Below, piece by piece: positions 62,254 through 64,000 of a stretch of 64,000 nucleotides of DNA. The stretch covers positions 62,001-126,000 of the forward strand of contig NZ_NFLF01000005.1 in NCBI RefSeq assembly GCF_002160765.1. The letters run 5' to 3'. This DNA is from Lachnoclostridium sp. An138. Its GTDB lineage: Bacteria > Bacillota > Clostridia > Lachnospirales > Lachnospiraceae. The notes beneath the pieces are model-generated. The model was not told the DNA's origin. It saw only the letters and a list, made by a program, of their open reading frames with translations, and made no database searches. Positions within the stretch are counted from its first letter, which is position 1; each line of letters opens with the position of its first letter. The position numbers and the translations under genes were made by a program.

Positions 62254-63149
62254 GCTTCTCTCTCCCCTCTCTGTTCCAGAATTCGTTTCGGATTGTGAAT
62301 CAGCAGCATATCAATCTCTTCCTCTGAAAATCCGTTTCCCCGAAGCAGCGGCAGGAAGCTCTCAAACAGATAACCGTAACCGATTCCGCCGAAGGCCTTC
62401 AGATGGGATTTTCTCGTAATATCCATGGAAAGTACTACCTGGGACAATCTTCCTCTTTCCGCGATCTCACGGAGAGCCTTCACGCGGAAGGTGTCCGGAC
62501 AGTAATTCAGCTTTCCTATTGTGTCAAAGCCCACATTGACTCCCTTTTCCAGGATCTCGAGAATCTTTTCCGTATCCTGGGACAGATCCATATGGCCGAT
62601 GACGATTTTCTCCGGCTTCACGCCGTGGGCGATCAGGTAATCCGCCTGCTCCGCTCCCAGCGTTCCCAGCGTAGTATGAGTGGTCACAGGCGCTCCCGTC
62701 CGGCAGGCAGCCAGGCTCATGGCTTCAAAAACCTTCTCTTCCATGGGCTTCATCTCATTTTTGCTGGTGCCAAATTCCCCGATAGCGGAGGCCCGGATAT
62801 CTGTGCCTTCGATTCCCTCCCGCACTTCCTTCACAGCCAGGCCGGCGAGTTCCTCCACAGTACTCTCCCTGACCATATCCGGCAGAAATGGTTCTTTATA
62901 AAAACCTGTGGACACCAGAAGCTGAATTCCTGTGGCTTCTTCTACCCGCTTTATATATTCGATATCCCGTCCCATTCCCATATTGGTGACTTCCAGGATA
63001 TTTCTTACTCCATATTCATATAGCTGCCGGAACTCTCTGACTGTCTCGTCAAAGCAGTCCAGGCGGCAGTCCAAATCTTTCTTTACTCCCGACAAATCTA
63101 TGGCCACATGCTCATGCATCAGCGTGTAACCCTCTTTCAGCACTGCCAT
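62250..63149 (-). CDS. php: Phosphotriesterase homology protein (Php)
   Basis: A 299-residue amidohydrolase-superfamily barrel. All binuclear metal ligands are visible and fall at the same numbers as in E. coli Php: H12 and H14 (LMHEHVAIDLS), E125 (IGEFGTS, bridging Glu in place of the carboxylysine of true phosphotriesterase), H158 (TTHTTLG), H186 (IGHMDLS) and D243 (SMDITRKSH). Substrate unknown; lactones, esters or N-acyl compounds are typical of relatives. GGGGAGGAGG lies 11 nt before the ATG. It lies 48 nt after the amidase gene. Confidence 0.93.
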   Translation of the reverse strand: MAVLKEGYTLMHEHVAIDLSGVKKDLDCRLDCFDETVREFRQLYEYGVRNILEVTNMGMGRDIEYIKRVEEATGIQLLVSTGFYKEPFLPDMVRESTVEELAGLAVKEVREGIEGTDIRASAIGEFGTSKNEMKPMEEKVFEAMSLAACRTGAPVTTHTTLGTLGAEQADYLIAHGVKPEKIVIGHMDLSQDTEKILEILEKGVNVGFDTIGKLNYCPDTFRVKALREIAERGRLSQVVLSMDITRKSHLKAFGGIGYGYLFESFLPLLRGNGFSEEEIDMLLIHNPKRILEQRGEREA

Positions 63150-63197
63150 GCCGTTTCCATCCTCCTCCCCGTTATTTCCCGGATTTTGATCCGGCTT

Positions 63198-64000
63198 TCA
63201 GTCCTCAAAATACATACTGAGATTGCCAAAATACCTCTCTGTCAAAGCATCCGGCTCTGTCTGACAGCTCCGTGCGCAGTCAAACAGGGCCCGGATATCT
63301 TCCGGTCTGCTGCCGCCCAAAAGCACCGTACATCTGCCCAGTCCCCGGTCCGGCACTGTCAGCGCGGATACTCCGCACATATTTGCCACCCGCATCAGCC
63401 CCTTGCCGGAACGCTCCTGCATTTTCTTCGTGTCCTGGCCGAAATGCCCGAAAATAGTGTCCCCCAGACCCATCAGGTCTACAGGTCCCTCTTTTGATAC
63501 GAGAATCACGCCTTCTCTGACGGTGTCTCTGACATACTCTATCAGCCCTTCCCGTGGGCCGAAGATGTCCAGATCTTTCTCTGTCTCTGCCAGTTTGTAT
63601 TCCAAAGACTTCTTTTCCCTGTTTTGCTGTCTTTCCCTCTTATTCAGATCCAGTCCCAGCGCCGTCCCGGCTGCTTTTTCCAGCGTATCCATATCCCTGG
63701 TTATCAATCCTGCAGACGGTGAAAAAGAGATACCATCTGTGGATTTTTTCCGGAAACGCTTCATATGCTTTTCCTCAATCAGAGGCGAGATAAACCCATA
63801 CAGATTCAAAGACGCGGCCGGCGCAAGCACAGAGCCTCCTCCGTCCGTTCCCACACCCAGATCGTTGATTCTGTAAAATACATTCAGCGCGGTTCCGCTG
63901 CTGGAGCCTGTCATGGGCCGGCCTGTCAGCGGATTCACGAGCTGCATATCTACAGCCCTGCCGCCCAGAGCCATCCTGTCCCTGGTGTGGGTCAGAAAGC
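63198..64000 (-). CDS. Amidase-signature-family protein, C-terminal part (runs off the window)
   Basis: At least 267 codons are open to the right edge (reading FLTHTRDRMALGG at the limit), so the true start and the catalytic Lys lie outside. The Ser-rich loop PMTGSSSGTALNVFYRINDL followed by GTDGGGSVLAPAASLNLYG matches the amidase signature (cis-Ser and nucleophile Ser). The C-terminal 150 residues are atypical, with a lysine-rich stretch (LNKRERQQNREKKSLEYKL). It is the first visible gene of the yhf-like operon; E. coli has no amidase in that operon. Confidence 0.8.
   Translation of the reverse strand, partial: FLTHTRDRMALGGRAVDMQLVNPLTGRPMTGSSSGTALNVFYRINDLGVGTDGGGSVLAPAASLNLYGFISPLIEEKHMKRFRKKSTDGISFSPSAGLITRDMDTLEKAAGTALGLDLNKRERQQNREKKSLEYKLAETEKDLDIFGPREGLIEYVRDTVREGVILVSKEGPVDLMGLGDTIFGHFGQDTKKMQERSGKGLMRVANMCGVSALTVPDRGLGRCTVLLGGSRPEDIRALFDCARSCQTEPDALTERYFGNLSMYFED

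Overview
The window looks like a chromosomal piece of a spore-forming, gut-type Lachnospiraceae (Clostridia, Bacillota) of moderately high GC. The evidence is the acpP-fabK-fabD-fabG-fabF-accB-fabZ-accC-accD order with a FabK-type enoyl reductase, SpoVT and SpoVG, a split GlgC/GlgD glycogen system, strong AGGAGG ribosome binding sites and many LxxC lipoproteins with acidic A/T/E/D-rich linkers. Nothing identifies the species. No rRNA, tRNA, CRISPR array, transposase or phage gene was seen.

Layout. 1-6.7 kb: a fatty-acid synthesis operon on the minus strand, driven by one promoter that carries two copies of a 16-bp palindrome. 6.9-9.7 kb: nicotinate phosphoribosyltransferase and a dipeptide epimerase. 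9.8-12.6 kb: two tandem XRE-cupin regulators divergent from a serine hydrolase. 12.6-15.5 kb: family 4 uracil-DNA glycosylase, a frameshifted lipoprotein, SpoVT and a membrane protein. 15.6-22.9 kb: an alpha-glucan/maltodextrin locus (binding protein, two permeases, LacI regulator, MsmK-type ATPase, a Crh-like HPr homologue, MalQ), with tandem LacI-type operators just downstream of its promoter. 23-25.3 kb: a DUF624 membrane protein and a divergent acetate-kinase-like enzyme. 25.3-29.5 kb: a polar amino-acid ABC transporter followed by a cytidylate-kinase-like gene. 29.6-32.8 kb: a GH25 lipoprotein and a Met-rich lipoprotein.

33-39.1 kb is the most distinctive transport locus. A cobalamin riboswitch with an intrinsic terminator precedes a lipoprotein form of the cobaltochelatase CbiK, two NEAT-like surface proteins and a FecBCD/BtuFCD-type ABC transporter whose ATPase carries an extra C-terminal domain. 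This suggests tetrapyrrole or corrinoid capture at the cell surface under B12 control.

39.5-45.8 kb: two PrsA-like foldases, mfd and pth, with ATGA overlaps linking pth-mfd-foldase. 45.8-46.2 kb: a non-coding island with an 18-bp inverted repeat and degenerate 45-bp tandem repeats. 46.3-48.6 kb: a GNAT acetyltransferase, a DHFR-like protein and an Asp-box membrane-anchored protein. 48.8-52.6 kb: an Fe(III)/phosphonate-type ABC transporter. 52.8-55.6 kb: spoVG and glgCD. 55.7-56.3 kb: a gene-free mosaic with a GC-rich structured island and 12-nt repeats. 56.4-57.9 kb: a second serine hydrolase, a lipoprotein.

58-64 kb (minus strand) holds close homologues of Php, YhfS, YhfX and YhfW of the E. 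coli yhf operon, whose pathway is unassigned as far as I know. Here they follow an amidase (cut by the window end) and precede nagB. This cluster, the riboswitch/CbiK cluster and the active-site-altered acetate-kinase homologue are the best leads.
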